Shown here: piece by piece, positions 45,245 through 56,221 of the stretch
Layout of the letters: every line of letters begins with the position of its first letter
Numbering within the stretch: position 1 is the first letter of the stretch
Origin: Ceratotherium simum simum
Lineage: Eukaryota; Chordata; Mammalia; Perissodactyla; Rhinocerotidae
Length of the DNA: 64,000 bases
NCBI RefSeq assembly: GCF_000283155.1
Contig: NW_004454229.1
Location: 3,194,860-3,258,859 of the forward strand
Reading direction: 5' to 3'
Program-made: the position numbers and the translations under genes
Notes under the pieces: model-generated
What the model saw: the letters and a program-made list of their open reading frames with translations, nothing else
Databases searched by the model: none
What the model was told of the DNA's origin: nothing

Positions 45245-45645
45245 CAGCACTAGCTAGTTCCCTTGCCTGGAATACTCTTCATTCTGGCCTTCACTTGAAT
45301 GGCTCCTCCATCATTCGGGTCTCAGCTTAAATGGTACGTCTTCAGAGAGGCCTTTCCTGACCTTACAACCTACCGTAGTCACCCAATTACTTATCATGTC
45401 ACTCTATTTTAGTTTTCTTCAAAGCACTAATTATCATCTGCTATTTTTTCTTGTTTATCTTGTTTATAGTTTGTTGCCTGGTCCCCCACCCTACCCCTAC
45501 CTCTATACATATTACATTGTAAACTCCATGAAAGCAGGCACGTTGTTGTCTTGTTCCTCACTGCATCCCTAGCACCTAGAACAAGGACTTAGCACATTGA
45601 GTAAGATGGTACTCAATCTATATCTAGTAAACGAGTGAATAATTG
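45245..45645 (+). mobile_element. L2 LINE 3' end
   Basis: TTGCCTGGAATACTCTTCAT, TCAGAGAGGCCTTTCCTGAC, TGTAAACTCCATGAAAGCAGG and TCCCTAGCACCTAGAACAAG follow sense L2 order through to the 'gtactcaat' end. Confidence 0.8.
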
Positions 45646-45939
45646 ATATCCTGCATGAATAACATGATAAATAAACTCTCTATTTATCTGAAAAACACTT
45701 TATTATAAGTTTGACAATTAGCAAAACAGCCAATGGAGAGACTACAGATGCATGGGCCAAAAGTGGCATTCCTCAATTAGTAATAAAACTTTTCATATTC
45801 ATTCAACAATTGTTTGTTTATTAAAGGCCTCTTATGTAGAAGACACCTTCACGACCTGAGGGAGATGCTCAGTAAGAATGCTCTCGCTCTTTTCAGCTCA
45901 GGATCTGGTTGGAGAAAGGACAGCCATACATGAAATAAC

Positions 45940-46065
45940 ACTAGGAAAACTAGGACTCATAGAGGAGAGACGTTGCCTGAGACCACAAAACCAGTGTAGG
46001 ACAGATAGAGGACTGAAGAGTCTGACTATAAAGCCAGAGCTCCTTCCATTACTCCATACTATGAT
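45940..46065 (+). mobile_element. MIR SINE fragment
   Basis: GACTCATAGAGGAGAGACGT, GCCTGAGACCACAAAACCAG and ATAAAGCCAGAGCTCCTTCC resemble the MIR 3' half. A weak antisense L2 end (TTCATTCAACAATTG) precedes it near 45798. Confidence 0.45.
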
Positions 46066-46863
46066 GGGAAAGACCATAAGGAACATTGGACAAAAATAAA
46101 GGCTAAGCTCATGTCAAAGAGTGGAGATTGTCTAGCTCTTTACATTTATGGGATACTTGCAAAGATCTTCTATATAATATCTAATCTCTGTTCTGCATGA
46201 TGCTTGATATCCCACCATTAGAACTTTACTCTTGAGCTTTAGTCTCTCTTAAGAGGCAAATAGCCTTAGGAATGTGTCACTTTACAATATTTATTCCACA
46301 AATATTTCTAAGTACCTACTATGTTTCGGGCACTCTTTTAGCTGTTGAAGATATAACAGTGAACAAAAAAATGTCCCTGATTTCTTGTAGCTTTAAATTG
46401 TGACGAGCAAGACGGACAACAAATACGACTATATTAATAACTTTACTAATATACTGCATTGTCATGATAAAGCAAGACAAAGGGAGAAAGTATGACAGAG
46501 GCCTGTTTTAGACATGGGGATCAAGAAAGGCTTCTCTGAGAATGTGACATTGAGTAGAGGCTGAATAAAGTGAAGGAAGGAGCCAAGTTGATAACTGGTG
46601 GAAGGTCATTCCAGGCAGAGGAATAGCAAAGTGCAAATGCCCTGAAGTGGAGGCACACTTAGAATGTTTAAAGAAGAGCAAGGAGGCCAGTGTGGCTGGC
46701 AAGCTATGAGCCAGAGGGAGAGTGATAAAAGACGAAGTCAGAGAGAATCAGGGACAAGATTATATAAGTTCTTTATAGCCATAGCAAGGAACTTGGATTT
46801 TATTCTAAGCGTGATGGAAAGCTAGGGAAGGGGTTTGAGCAGGGGAGAGCATGGGTTTTTTTA

Positions 46864-47081
46864 ATGTGTGTATGTGTGTATGTATGTATGTATTTATTTA
46901 TTGCTGAGGAAGATTCACCATGAGCTAACATCTGTGCTAATCTTCCTCTATTTCGTATGTGGGTCGTCGCCACAGCATGGCTGGAGTGGTGTACGTCTGC
47001 ACCCAGGATCTGAACTTGTGAACCTGGGCCGCCAAAGTGGAGTGTGCTGAACTTAACCACTAGCCCACGGGGCCCAGCCCC
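46864..47081 (-). mobile_element. ERE SINE, older copy, nested in L2
   Basis: On the minus strand: GGGCTGGGCCCCGTGGGCTA start, box B-like GTTCAGATCC, CACTCCAGCCATGCTGTGGC body, one TCTTCC module and a TACATACATACACACATACA tail. The L2 host is collinear on both sides, which supports the edges. No clean TSD was seen. Confidence 0.88.
46866..46902. repeat. (TGTA/TATG)n tail microsatellite of the ERE
   Basis: Imperfect TGTG/TATG units followed by TATTTATTTATT, in the tail position of the antisense ERE. Confidence 0.8.
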
Positions 47082-47558
47082 AAGTTATGTTTTATAAAAG
47101 AGGGCTACTGGTTCATTTACATCTTAGTGAGACCATTTGTACGTGGGGCAAGGTGCAGTTTGAAGGTAGTGGAACAGGACAGGGAAAAGAAGAGGTAATT
47201 AAATGGTGAGGCTGAGAGAGGGCAAAAAAAAGTTTACCTGCTCATTTTTTATTATTTATGGTTATAAGTGGGATATACCCATAATTTTTTCTTGTATTAT
47301 CTTTTTATGGTTTTGGTATCAAGATTATATGAGCATTATAAAATAAGATATGTAGCAATCCCTCTGAAAAGAATTTGTATATAATTGGGATAATCTGTTC
47401 CATCAGGATTTGGTAAGATTTCTTTATGGAAATCCTCTGGGGTGGAGGAGGGGGAGGGAGTGGCATGTGAAATTTTTGACTACTAATTCAGTTTCTTGAA
47501 TGGTTATCATTTTTTTTCAGATTATCTGTTTCTTCTTGTACTCATCTTAGTACTTTAT

Positions 47559-47748
47559 TTTATTTCATTTTTTTTTCCTGAGGAAGATTTACCCTGAGCA
47601 AACATCTTGTTGCCAATCTTCCTCTATTTTGTATGTGAGCCACCAACACGGCATGGCCACCAAGTGGTGTAGGTCCGCGCCTGGGAACCAAACCCAGTCC
47701 GTCAAAGTGGAGCGCGCTAACTTAACCACTAGGCCATGGGGGCTGGCC
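47559..47748 (-). mobile_element. ERE SINE, older shortened copy
   Basis: On the minus strand: GGCCAGCCCCCATGGCCTAG start, box B-like GGTTCCCAGGC, GGTGGCCATGCCGTGTTGG body, one TCTTCC module and a poly-A. The TSD TAGTACTTTAT is at 47548-47558 and 47749-47759. Confidence 0.9.
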
Positions 47749-48132
47749 TAGTACTTTATATTTTTTTGTAAAATTCTCCATTTCATCTAAATTTCAGATT
47801 TTATTGGTATAAAGATATGCATATTTTATTATTATGTATGCATATTTATTTTAAAACAACTTATTAATTTATTTAGTATTAATTTAATAATTTTATTAAT
47901 TTAAAAATCTCTTCTGAATCTGTAAAGTCCCCTTTTTCATACCTAATATTTTTATTGGTGCTTACTCTCACTTTTTATTAGCGTGACTTTTCAAGCAGTT
48001 ATTACTCTTGATTACCTCTACCAATTTCTGCTTATTAATCTTTCTTTCTCTTTTCTTCAGACTTATTCTGTTGTTATTTCTCTATTTTCTTATGTTAAAT
48101 ATACAATTCAATTGTTTTCTTTCTTATCTTCT

Positions 48133-48351
48133 TGTTTTTTTTTTTAAAGATTTTATTTATTTATTTATTTTCCCCCCAAAGCCCCAGTAGATTGTTGTAT
48201 GTCATAGCTGCACATCCCTCCAGCTGCTGTATGTGGGACGCGGCCTCAGCATGGCCGGAGAAGCGGTGCGTCGGTGCGCTCCCGGGATCCGAACCCGGGC
48301 CGCCAGCAGCGGAGTGCACGCACTTAACCACCAAGCCACGGAGCCGGCCCC
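48133..48351 (-). mobile_element. ERE SINE (short-tail type)
   Basis: On the minus strand: GGGGCCGGCTCCGTGGCTTG start, box B-like GGTTCGGATCCCGG, CAGCAGCTGGAGGGATGTGC body, CTTTGGGGGGAAAATAAATA tail. The TSD TCTTATCTTCT is at 48122-48132 and 48352-48362. Low divergence suggests a young copy. Confidence 0.95.
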
Positions 48352-49280
48352 TCTTATCTTCTAATTAATGGACTTAAAACTTTCCTGTAAATAGCAGTTT
48401 TGCTGTAGTCAAAGTTTTAGTAGACAGCACTCTCATTTATGTTCACTTCTAAATATCTAGTGGTTGCTATTATGATTTTATTTTTACCCATATCAAATTG
48501 TTTTGATGTAAATTTATTTGTAGCATCCAAATGTATGGAGTATCTCAGAGAAATCTTTTTATTATTACTTTACTTCTAATTTTACTGCATAATGGTCAGA
48601 TAATGGGGTCAGTATACTAGGGATTCTTTGATACTGGCTTTGGGTTCTAGTACATAGTCAATGTTCATAAGTATTCCATGTATGCTTAATTCAGTTATTC
48701 AAATCTTCTATAGCCCACAAATATTTATTGCTTAATTCATTAGTTTCTGAAATATGTTTATGTATGCTTGTGGTTGATCTATTTCTCCTTGTAATTCTGT
48801 CCATTTTTGCTGATTTGTGCACACAAGTTAACAATTGTCCTGTCTTCTTGGTAAATTGTCCCTCAATGCTATTTGCCTTAAATTCAATTTTATGTAATAT
48901 TAATATTGCTATACTACATTCTTTTAATATTTGGCTGGAGCACCTAGAATATAATTTTCTGTTGCTTCATTTTTTCTATGTCATTTCTTTAAAAGATGTT
49001 TCTCTGGTAAACAACATAGAGCTGACTATTTTTAAAACCCTATTTGAGAGCTTCTGTCTTTAATAGGAGAGTTTAATACTTTCTTTATTGAGATTTTGAT
49101 ACATTTGATTTTTTTTCTTGCTACCATATTTTCTGTTTTCTACTCTCCTTGTTTTCCTGTGCTTCTTTTTCATATCACTGTTTGCTGAAGTACTGACTAA
49201 GTTTTCTCATTCTCTTTTTTCTTCTAGAAGTATACAGGTTATTTTTCTTTAGTGTTTATCCTCTTTAGTTATAACATTTA

Positions 49281-49778
49281 TACCTAGGTTTATGTTTTCT
49301 AACACAGACTACAGTTAATCAGTATCTCTAGCGTTCTTCAAACAAGAACCTAAACAAACTCCCAATAACTACTCTCTCTCTGTCATCACTTCACCACTTC
49401 TACTAACTCAGTTTCCCCATCTGCAAACTGTGGGTAATAACACCTATGTATGATTTACTGTGAAGATTTAATAATATAAAGAGCTTAGCCAAAAGCCTGT
49501 CTTCATAAATGATAATTATTGTGTCACTATATTTACCACATACTTTAACTTCATACTTCCTTAAATCCTTATTCTTGTAACTATTACCTATCTTCTATTT
49601 CAGTATTATCTATAATTTGCACTTCGTCATCAACTATAACAGCTCTGAAATCCAGAACCCAGAAATGTTCTCCACTTGCTCCAACTTTCTGTTCTTCTAC
49701 CTTTCCTATTGTCTCTAAACCTGCTAGCTATCTTCATTTCAACACTCAATCCCTGGACTCCACCCTGCTTCCCTGCTT
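49281..49778. other. Intronic sequence, nothing firmly recognised
   Basis: A MIR-like word (TCAGTTTCCCCATCTGCAAACTGTGGGTAATA, in part) near 49408-49440 suggests a small antisense MIR fragment. The rest is unassigned. Confidence 0.35.
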
Positions 49779-50127
49779 TGGACTGAACTGTATCCCCCCT
49801 AGAATTCTTATGTTGAAGCCCTAACCCCCAATATGACTGTATTTGGAGACAATCTTTAGGACGTATTAAGGTTAAATGAGGTCATAAGGGTGGGGTCCTA
49901 ATCCAACAGGATTGGTGTCTTTATAAGAAGAGAAAGAGAGACCAGAGCTCTGTTTCTCTCTGCCATGTGAGGACACTGCAAGCCAGGAAGAGAGCTCTCA
50001 CCAGAAAGCAAACCTTGCCAGAACATTGATCTTGGACTTTCCAGCCTCAAGAACTGTGAAAAATATATGTCTGCGGTTTAAGCTACCCAGTCTATGGTAT
50101 TACGTTATAGCAACTCAAGCTAAGACA
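49779..50127 (+). mobile_element. MaLR-like LTR (ERVL-MaLR group)
   Basis: TGGACTGAACTGTATCCCCC start, GCCCTAACCCCCAATATGAC, GAGGTCATAAGGGTGGGG, TTTATAAGAAGAGAAAGAGAG, CCAGCCTCAAGAACTGTG and CAGTCTATGGTATTACG, ending GCTAAGACA. Clearly the same family as the LTR at 39772-40149. Only the LTR is present. Confidence 0.7.
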
Positions 50128-50570
50128 CTCCCACATCCTTTTTGGCCACTAGCCCTTTTTTGGTTTCACTTTTTCAAATTTTTCCTATTTGCTGTGTCTT
50201 TCTCCTCATACTTCTAATAATTCTCCAGTTTCCTGACCCTACTCCTCCCTCAATTTCTTCTTTCCTTCACAGTTGAGTTTTCTGAAAATAACAGTAATTC
50301 CAATTCCTCATTTCTCACTTATCCCTCAAAATCTACTACAATCTGATTCTCTTTCTCATCTTTATACCAAAAACGATCTCAATAAAGTCATCAGTTACTT
50401 ATATATGCCAAACTCAATGGGTTTTTAAATAATTATCATCCTATTTGGAATACACTGCAGTATTTTGCACCATTATACATTTGAGACAAAAAAATATAGG
50501 CAGTAGTACAGATTTCTCAGGATTGTTTCAGTTCTAGACATACAACTTTGAATTACATATGGAACACACA
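50128..50570. other. Intronic sequence, nothing recognised
   Basis: Pyrimidine-rich then AT-rich. No assigned repeat. Confidence 0.35.
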
Positions 50571-50574
50571 ACAG

Positions 50575-50830
50575 GGAAAAGCTCCATTAGCACTAGGACA
50601 TGTGGGCTTATAAATAGAGATTTGTGAGTCATCTATACATATTTGGAAATTGAAGGGCTGAGAGCAGATGTCAGGGAGAAGGGACTGCTGAGAACAGAAC
50701 TCTCAGGACACCAACCTTTAGAGCAGATGAAGAGGAGCTTACTGGATGAATCAACCTGAGTAGCACACAGAACACTAAGAATGAAGGAAAATTTCTGTAA
50801 AGAGGTGAATTAAGAAAAAACCATCATAAC
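50575..50830 (-). mobile_element. Probable L2 LINE internal fragment
   Basis: TAAATAGAGATTTGTGAGTC and ATCTATACATATTTGGAAATTGAAGG resemble antisense L2 ORF words, with GGAGAAGGGACTGCTGAGAAC following. A sense L2 end (AAGCTCCTTGAGGGCAGAGC) follows at about 50848-50915. Confidence 0.4.
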
Positions 50831-51282
50831 CTTTAATGAACAGGTTATAAGCTCCTTGAGGGCAGAGCTTGTTTTTATCTAGTAGGAAATCAACAAATCT
50901 TTGATGGACTGAATCTTTCCTACAATAATATGAAACATGCATAATTAACAGGTTTTATTCCCTTTTTAATTTTACTATGATTTACAGTATAATTTGAAGT
51001 TGTGCCATAGGGGTACTGCTTCACCTTTCAATTAGTTAGCGATTTATTAAATCTGACCCATTAAAAAAGGTTTTTAAATGCTTTTCAACTATTATGAAGA
51101 GTAAGAGTTCACTCAAATTCTCAGAAGGCTTGAAATTCTGTTTTCTGAAGAACATAATTTTGCTTTAAAATAATTCTAAATATAATTCAACCATAGGCAC
51201 TCATATCATAAGTGTGCTGCACTTAGCCTTTTTTTTTTTTTAAGAAAGAAGCTGTAAATACAAAATAAGACTCAATTACCAG

Positions 51283-51296
51283 GCACCCCCTAGTGG
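51283..51296 (-). promoter_or_regulatory. CTCF-like binding site
   Basis: On the minus strand the 14 bases are CCACTAGGGGGTGC, a strong match to the CTCF core CCACTAGGGGGCGC with one change. Same orientation as the site at 30899-30912, 20.4 kb away. Motif evidence only. Confidence 0.6.
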
Positions 51297-51635
51297 CAGT
51301 AAAGTCAAGTTAAGAAAAAAACTTTTATAGGACATGGTTTAAGACATAGTTCTCTATACCTAGAGTTCTCACCAAACCCTGAGAATAAAATGATTTGTCA
51401 GTAAACAATTTAAGAGCATGTTATTTTATATCTACATTTTATTAAATGATTATGTACTATAATGTACTGTAACTAAAAGTAAATTCACACATTGAAATTT
51501 CATAAATATTCTTGAGAAGAATTACAATAAGTGAAACAATGTATATAAATGCTCTTCAAAGACCATATAATGACAAATTACAAGTGAAGGAAAGCAGAAT
51601 AGGCTGCCTAAAAATGTGCCACTTGGCATGCAGAT

Positions 51636-51992
51636 TGTTTTGAGCTGAAGGCAATCAAGGCCCAGCAAATTAAAAAAAAACTTTTACCTCTCATTTAACT
51701 ACCTAAAATAATTCAGATACAGGGCACAGCCCAGAAAGAGAGCTATCACCAGAGACAACTTTTTATCTGTATGGCAGGGCAAACATCTAATTACCAAACA
51801 TCTGCTCTTCTTATTGTCCTGTGAATTACCCTCCTCCCCTTGGAAACCCCAGGCCCCTATACCATACGGGTATCCCATACGTACGAAATTAAATTTGTTT
51901 TTCTCCTATTAATCTATCTTATGTTGATTTAATTATTAGACCAGCCAAAGAAGTTAGAAGGGAAGAAGGGAACATTTTTCCACTCCTACACA
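51636..51992 (+). mobile_element. Solo LTR of an endogenous retrovirus (ERV1-like)
   Basis: It starts TGTTTTGAGCTGAAGGC and ends CACTCCTACACA. The 3' part has TTTGTTTTTCTCCTATTAAT and AGACCAGCCAAAGAAG, typical of ERV1-type LTR U5. A 4-bp direct repeat AGAT (51632-51635 and 51993-51996) flanks TG...CA ends, as gammaretrovirus-like elements produce. No viral coding sequence adjoins it. Confidence 0.7.
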
Positions 51993-52139
51993 AGATTGAA
52001 AATAAAAAATCTCATTCTAGAGAACAGTCTCCAAAAAAGAAGTCATCTTTGCAATAAAGCTTTGCATATTTCCGTCAAGAATCTAAAAGCTATAGTAGAT
52101 GGAGAGTCATATGGACACTTCAGAGTTAGAAGTATTTAC

Positions 52140-52262
52140 TGTTGAACAAGCCACAAAACTCTTCTAAGCACCTTGATTTCCTCATCCATAAAATAGAGGT
52201 ATCAAAATTAACCTGTGTCCTTGCAGGGTTGTTATAAGAATCAAGTAAGAGTTAAATGAAAA
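52140..52262 (-). mobile_element. MIR SINE fragment
   Basis: GCACCTTGATTTCCTCATCCATAAAATAGAGG and CTTGCAGGGTTGTTATAAGAATCAAG are antisense MIR landmarks. Confidence 0.65.
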
Positions 52263-52357
52263 AGATTACTATTGGTATTTATCAGCATAAATAAATCATT
52301 TTAATAATCGTGCTTTGTAATTTATGCTTTTGCATATAATATACTACTCCTGCTTAC

Positions 52358-52472
52358 TGACATTTTACAACCACCCTGGCAACTAAAACAGTACTCCATT
52401 TTATAAATGAAAAATCTAAGGTCCTAGCCAATCTGGGACTGAAATCCAGGATTTTTCTCATTATGCCTTGAT
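52358..52472 (+). mobile_element. MIR SINE fragment
   Basis: TTTTACAACCACCCTGGC, CTCCATTTTATAAATGAAAAATCTAAGG and GGGACTGAAATCCAGGATTT fit the middle and 3' part of MIR. Confidence 0.5.
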
Positions 52473-53533
52473 GTCTTTTGTCTGGAGAGATAGATTATAA
52501 TCATATTACTTTCCTGATTTGGTTATAATAAATTTTGTTTAAGAGTGACACTATAATACCATTGTTGTCTAGTCTGTTTAAAGAAAATGGATACTTTATA
52601 AAGAAAGAACCTAATGTTGGCCATTACACTGGAATTAAAATGGAGGAAGCCAGCAGCAGCACCTCGTCATAGTTCTGCACTGCAATTAACAGGCAGTTAA
52701 TTATCCAACGCCCCTCCATCTTCCAACATCCACTGACTCATCTCAGAGAAGTAAAAAATAAAATTAATTAAACATCAAACCAATCACCTAAATAAGATAT
52801 GCCATTAAAAAAAAAAAAAATCCCAAATCTGAGAAGAAAGGGACGAGAGTAATATGTACATAAACTTTCCTACTTCCTCTACCAGTTTCAGAGCTATTCA
52901 TTTGCTAATTCTCAAGTGTAACACTAAGAATCAGAATTACCTTTTATTTTCTCCTTTTTAGATTATAAATTAGGCTACAATTTACAAATAAGATTTCTAT
53001 GAATCAACCAATTATAACAAAATTCTGCAGAAACAAATCAATTTTATTCATTATGGAATTTAGTTCAGAGCAATTTTATCTGTCTACCATATTCGATAAT
53101 ATGATGTGCTATATAACTCAACAGGAAATTGTTTTGTGGACTCCACTATACAGTTAAGATGTTAAAAAATTTTTATTTGGTGAAACACAAAATGAAAATC
53201 ACAAGTTAAAAATAATTATTACTATTAGCTTTCAAGGTTCTGCATGGATTTTGCTTTTGTTTTTTTTTTAATTGTCTCCCATGAAATCAGAATTTAAGAT
53301 ATACATCACAAAAAAAGAAAAATAATCTCAGTTTTTATAGATAGATAGATTAGCACACCAAAAGAAATATACCTTGGCTTTTTAGTTAGATTTTAATAAA
53401 AAGTGCATTAATATGATTTTGTCATTAGCAAGAGCCTCCATATGCCTCTCCTCCCACCACCCAGATACTCTGTACTTTAGGTCTTTGTTTGGCTTTGAAT
53501 TTTTCTGTCTTTCTTATTGTTCCAACACAGGAA
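52473..53533. other. AT-rich intronic sequence, nothing recognised
   Basis: Contains a poly-A of 14 near 52807 and a short ATAG run near 53338. No mobile element or exon supported. Confidence 0.35.
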
Positions 53534-53537
53534 ATAG

Positions 53538-54054
53538 TGTAACCATGGGCCCACTAAGACCAATTTGAAATGACTCCATCTTATCCACAGAGTAATTAAG
53601 AGTTGTTTTTCAGGAACTGAGAGCTGACCCCTTGTCCGGTTCAGGCCAGTTAAGACCACCAACCCATCCACTGGGCCTGCACAAATGCCTGATAGGTGAA
53701 AGTTTTGATGTCAGGGGATAAAAAACTCCACCCTCAGATCATGCTAATGCCACCATTTTGTGAACATACATCCTATGAAGAGCCATGAAGCTTGACTACG
53801 CTTGCGCAGATCATCAATTACCTCACTTCTCCACACCGCCAATCATCCATCTCCACATATCAGACTGCCCTGCCCTTTTATCCCATGAATTTTGCCCCAA
53901 GCCCTGGATAGTGAAGACAGATTTGAGAGTTTTTGCTTCCTGTCTCCTTGCTTGTTGACCTCGCAATAAAGCGTTTTCTTTTCTCAAAGGCTGATGCCGT
54001 AATAATTGGTTTTTACACACATCAGGTAGAGAACCCTAATTCTGTGCAGTAACA
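53538..54054 (+). mobile_element. Solo LTR of an endogenous retrovirus (ERV1-like), 517 bp
   Basis: It starts TGTAACCATGGGCCCACTAA and ends GTGCAGTAACA, flanked by ATAG at 53534-53537 and 54055-54058. It holds a GC-richer U3, an AATAAA polyadenylation signal in CTCGCAATAAAGCG (near 53963), then a T-rich U5 (GCGTTTTCTTTTCTCAAAGG). TG...CA ends with a 4-bp TSD fit a gammaretrovirus-like ERV whose internal part was lost by LTR-LTR recombination. No gag, pol or env is present. Confidence 0.8.
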
Positions 54055-54058
54055 ATAG

Positions 54059-54770
54059 TATCATTATAACTTGGTAAAAATCCATAAAGCTAACTAGGGA
54101 AGACTACTTTAGTGCTATATGAAGTACTCATTCTCCAATAAACATTGCATTTCAGAAGCACTGTAGGTCCCTGCTTGCCTAGGGACTGAGCAACTGGCAA
54201 TCAACTAAGGTCAGCCACATGGCAATGAAGAACATTTCCATTAGCCCAGGAAGATATTTTACTAAATCCATTTAATCATGCTACCAGCAAGCAACAGATT
54301 ATAACCAATGATGTTTCCGATCTGCTTGTAATTAGGTGGATCACATATTGGATGACAGTGGTTACACTCTGTTAACTAACCTACAAAATAATGGTCTACC
54401 TGACTAGATACAGAACCATATCTATAACTCTTTGTTTAACTTAATCTCATCTGGATTAATATAATTTAGTATAATCTCATCTGTTTATATCAACATTACT
54501 ATAAACATGAGGACTACAAGTACTGTTTGGCTGTTTGTTATAGTGTGCAAATACCACTTTCCATTAATATGTGATCTGAACATAGCGGATAAAGAGCAAC
54601 CCAAGAAATTTTAAATTCTTAACCTAAAACAAACTACTAACAGACTATCAAATACCAATACATTAGATTTAACTTTTTTCAATTCAGTGATTTCTACTTT
54701 GGTAGAGTCAAACTGAATTTTCTTTTTGCTACTGACTACCTTTGATAACATGATCTAAAATGAGATGTAT
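54059..54770. other. AT-rich intronic sequence, nothing recognised
   Basis: No repeat assigned between the solo LTR and the L1 5' end. Small direct repeats such as ATAATCTCATCTG/TTAATCTCATCTGG near 54440-54482. Confidence 0.35.
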
Positions 54771-55034
54771 ATAAGGTGTGATGTCAGCATCAGGGTGGAG
54801 TGAGTCATTCCCCCTTTATTTCTCTCCTCTAACTTACAACCAGTCTACATCCAGTGACCAACAAAGGACTCCCTGCACGGCACACCAGAACACCTGAGTA
54901 ATCCATGCATCTATACAGCTGAAGGAGCGTGGACTGGACATCCGGGAGGCAGTAGAACTAGGGGAGCAGCCCCCTCCCTCTACCCCGGCAGCAGGGATCC
55001 AAAACACAGATCCATCACACCAGGACTCTCGTCA

Positions 55035-55660
55035 GTGACCACAGGCTGCAAGGGCAAACACGGCACTCATGGCTCAGCCCCTGCCCTCCCCTGAGCGATG
55101 GTGGATGGCACACATGTCCTGAGACTCCAAGACACAGTGGAGCTGGGACCACTCTCTTCCTCTCCCCCAGCAGTCATGCTGGTCTGTCCAGCAGTGCAGA
55201 CTACATCCAAGGTGTAAATTTCCCTGACAGGGACAGGGTGCCCTGATCTGAGGTCTCAGAGCAGTTTACCAGTGCACGCATTAGTACCAATAACCAGAGA
55301 CTGCAGCTCCTGCCCCTCCCAGAGGTGGCGGGTGGCGCACACATCCTGAAGCTTCAGGACACAGAGCGGTGCCTCTGACCCAGCCCCCTCCTCCTCTAGC
55401 AGTGGTGTGGGTCTCTCCAGCAGCGAGGACAGCAACCAAAATGTGGATTTCACCAGCAGGAGCAGGGTGCCCTGACCTGAGGTCTCAAAAAGCACACTGG
55501 TGGCACCAGTGATCAGAGACTGCAGGGGAGGCAACAACACTAGCAGCTTAAGCCCTACTGCTTCCCCAGCAGTGACAGGTGGCACCTGGGACCTGAGGCT
55601 TCAGGAACGACAGCAGAATCTGAGACCCAGCCTCTAGTGGCAGCACTCCTGACACCAGCT
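55035..55660 (+). repeat. Tandem 5' UTR units of L1, period about 230-240 bp
   Basis: The same block of words recurs about every 225-240 bp. ATGGCACACATGTCCTGAGACTCC (55107), then GGCGCACACATCCTGAAGCTTC (about 55334), then GGCACCTGGGACCTGAGGCTTC (about 55571). Between them TGCCCTGATCTGAGGTCTCA and TGCCCTGACCTGAGGTCTCA mark matching points. Two to three diverged monomers are visible. Tandem 5' promoter monomers are known from rodent L1; here they are seen in the sequence. Confidence 0.65.
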
Positions 55661-56221
55661 CTACCAGCAGCAGGGCTGCATACAAGAACATGGGCCCCTG
55701 ACGGCAACAGCAACATCTGAGAACCCAGTGCCCCTGGCAGCGGTGCTGCCAGCACCCCCAGATAACCTAGGAGCAGCAGCACAGGTGGTGCACAGGGCAG
55801 TAGCACCTGAGCCCGTGGAGAGCCCATGGAGAGCAAGTGTGAGAACACAAGACCCAGGAGACCCTGGAAGCAGCAGAAGTGCTCATAGCCTGGTGACCCT
55901 GGTGGCAACACCTGAGACAAGAGCAACATGGAAAGCAGCAAAGCACCAGCAGTCTCAGAGGCACAAGCAGTACAAGGAGGGCACTGACACGCCTCTAGCA
56001 GAGGTAGTGGAGGGTGGAAACTGCAAGCTCTCAAAAACAACCAGAAGTAGCTGAGAACCAAAGTAACCAAAGACATACTCAAATAAGAAAGGTGGTTAGT
56101 ACCACAAATGCACTGGCAGAGGATCGATTCATCTAACCCTATGAAGAAGTACAGTAACACAGCAGAACAGAAGGAGAATGACACTTCTCCAGAAACCAAA
56201 CTTGAAGTCACAGAAGATTAG

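Larger units (their letters stand above)
46270..47220 (-). mobile_element. L2 LINE 3' portion, interrupted by an ERE
   Basis: Antisense L2 landmarks run in order: TATTTCTAAGTACCTACTATG, CAAGAAAGGCTTCTCTGAG, GGTCATTCCAGGCAGAGG, AAGGAGGCCAGTGTGGCTGG and AGGGGTTTGAGCAGGGGAG. After the ERE the L2 continues at 47082 with CAAGTTATGTTTTATAAAAG and ACATCTTAGTGAGACC-like words. Confidence 0.75.
47240..49280 (-). mobile_element. Ancient L1 ORF2 relic, antisense, with two EREs
   Basis: Plus-strand landmarks in reverse L1 ORF2 order include GGATTTGGTAAGATTTCTTT, AATTCTCCATTTCATCTAAA, CTGCATAATGGTCAGATAAT, AATTCTGTCCATTTTTGCTG and TTTTAAAACCCTATTTGAGA. T-rich open frames across it (for example 48728-49063) read the non-coding strand. 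In FAF1 sense orientation. Confidence 0.6.

Noticed and set aside
48728..49063. 111-codon hydrophobic open frame
   Set aside because: It reads the antisense strand of an old L1 ORF2. T-rich sequence gives Leu/Phe/Ile-rich translations that mimic membrane proteins.
53538..54054. Possible provirus with coding genes next to the LTR
   Set aside because: Flanking DNA shows no gag, pol or env words and the TSD closes around a single LTR, so it is a solo LTR.
54823..54960. Possible unrelated GC-rich promoter or CpG island at the start of the L1 block
   Set aside because: The GC-rich stretch is the L1 5' region itself; its start matches the other L1 copy at 59665, and CpG density is low.
55728..56054. 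108-codon plus-strand open frame in the L1 5' region
   Set aside because: Upstream of ORF1, Ala/Pro/Gln-rich, overlaps the antisense frame and the repeat units. Composition explains it.
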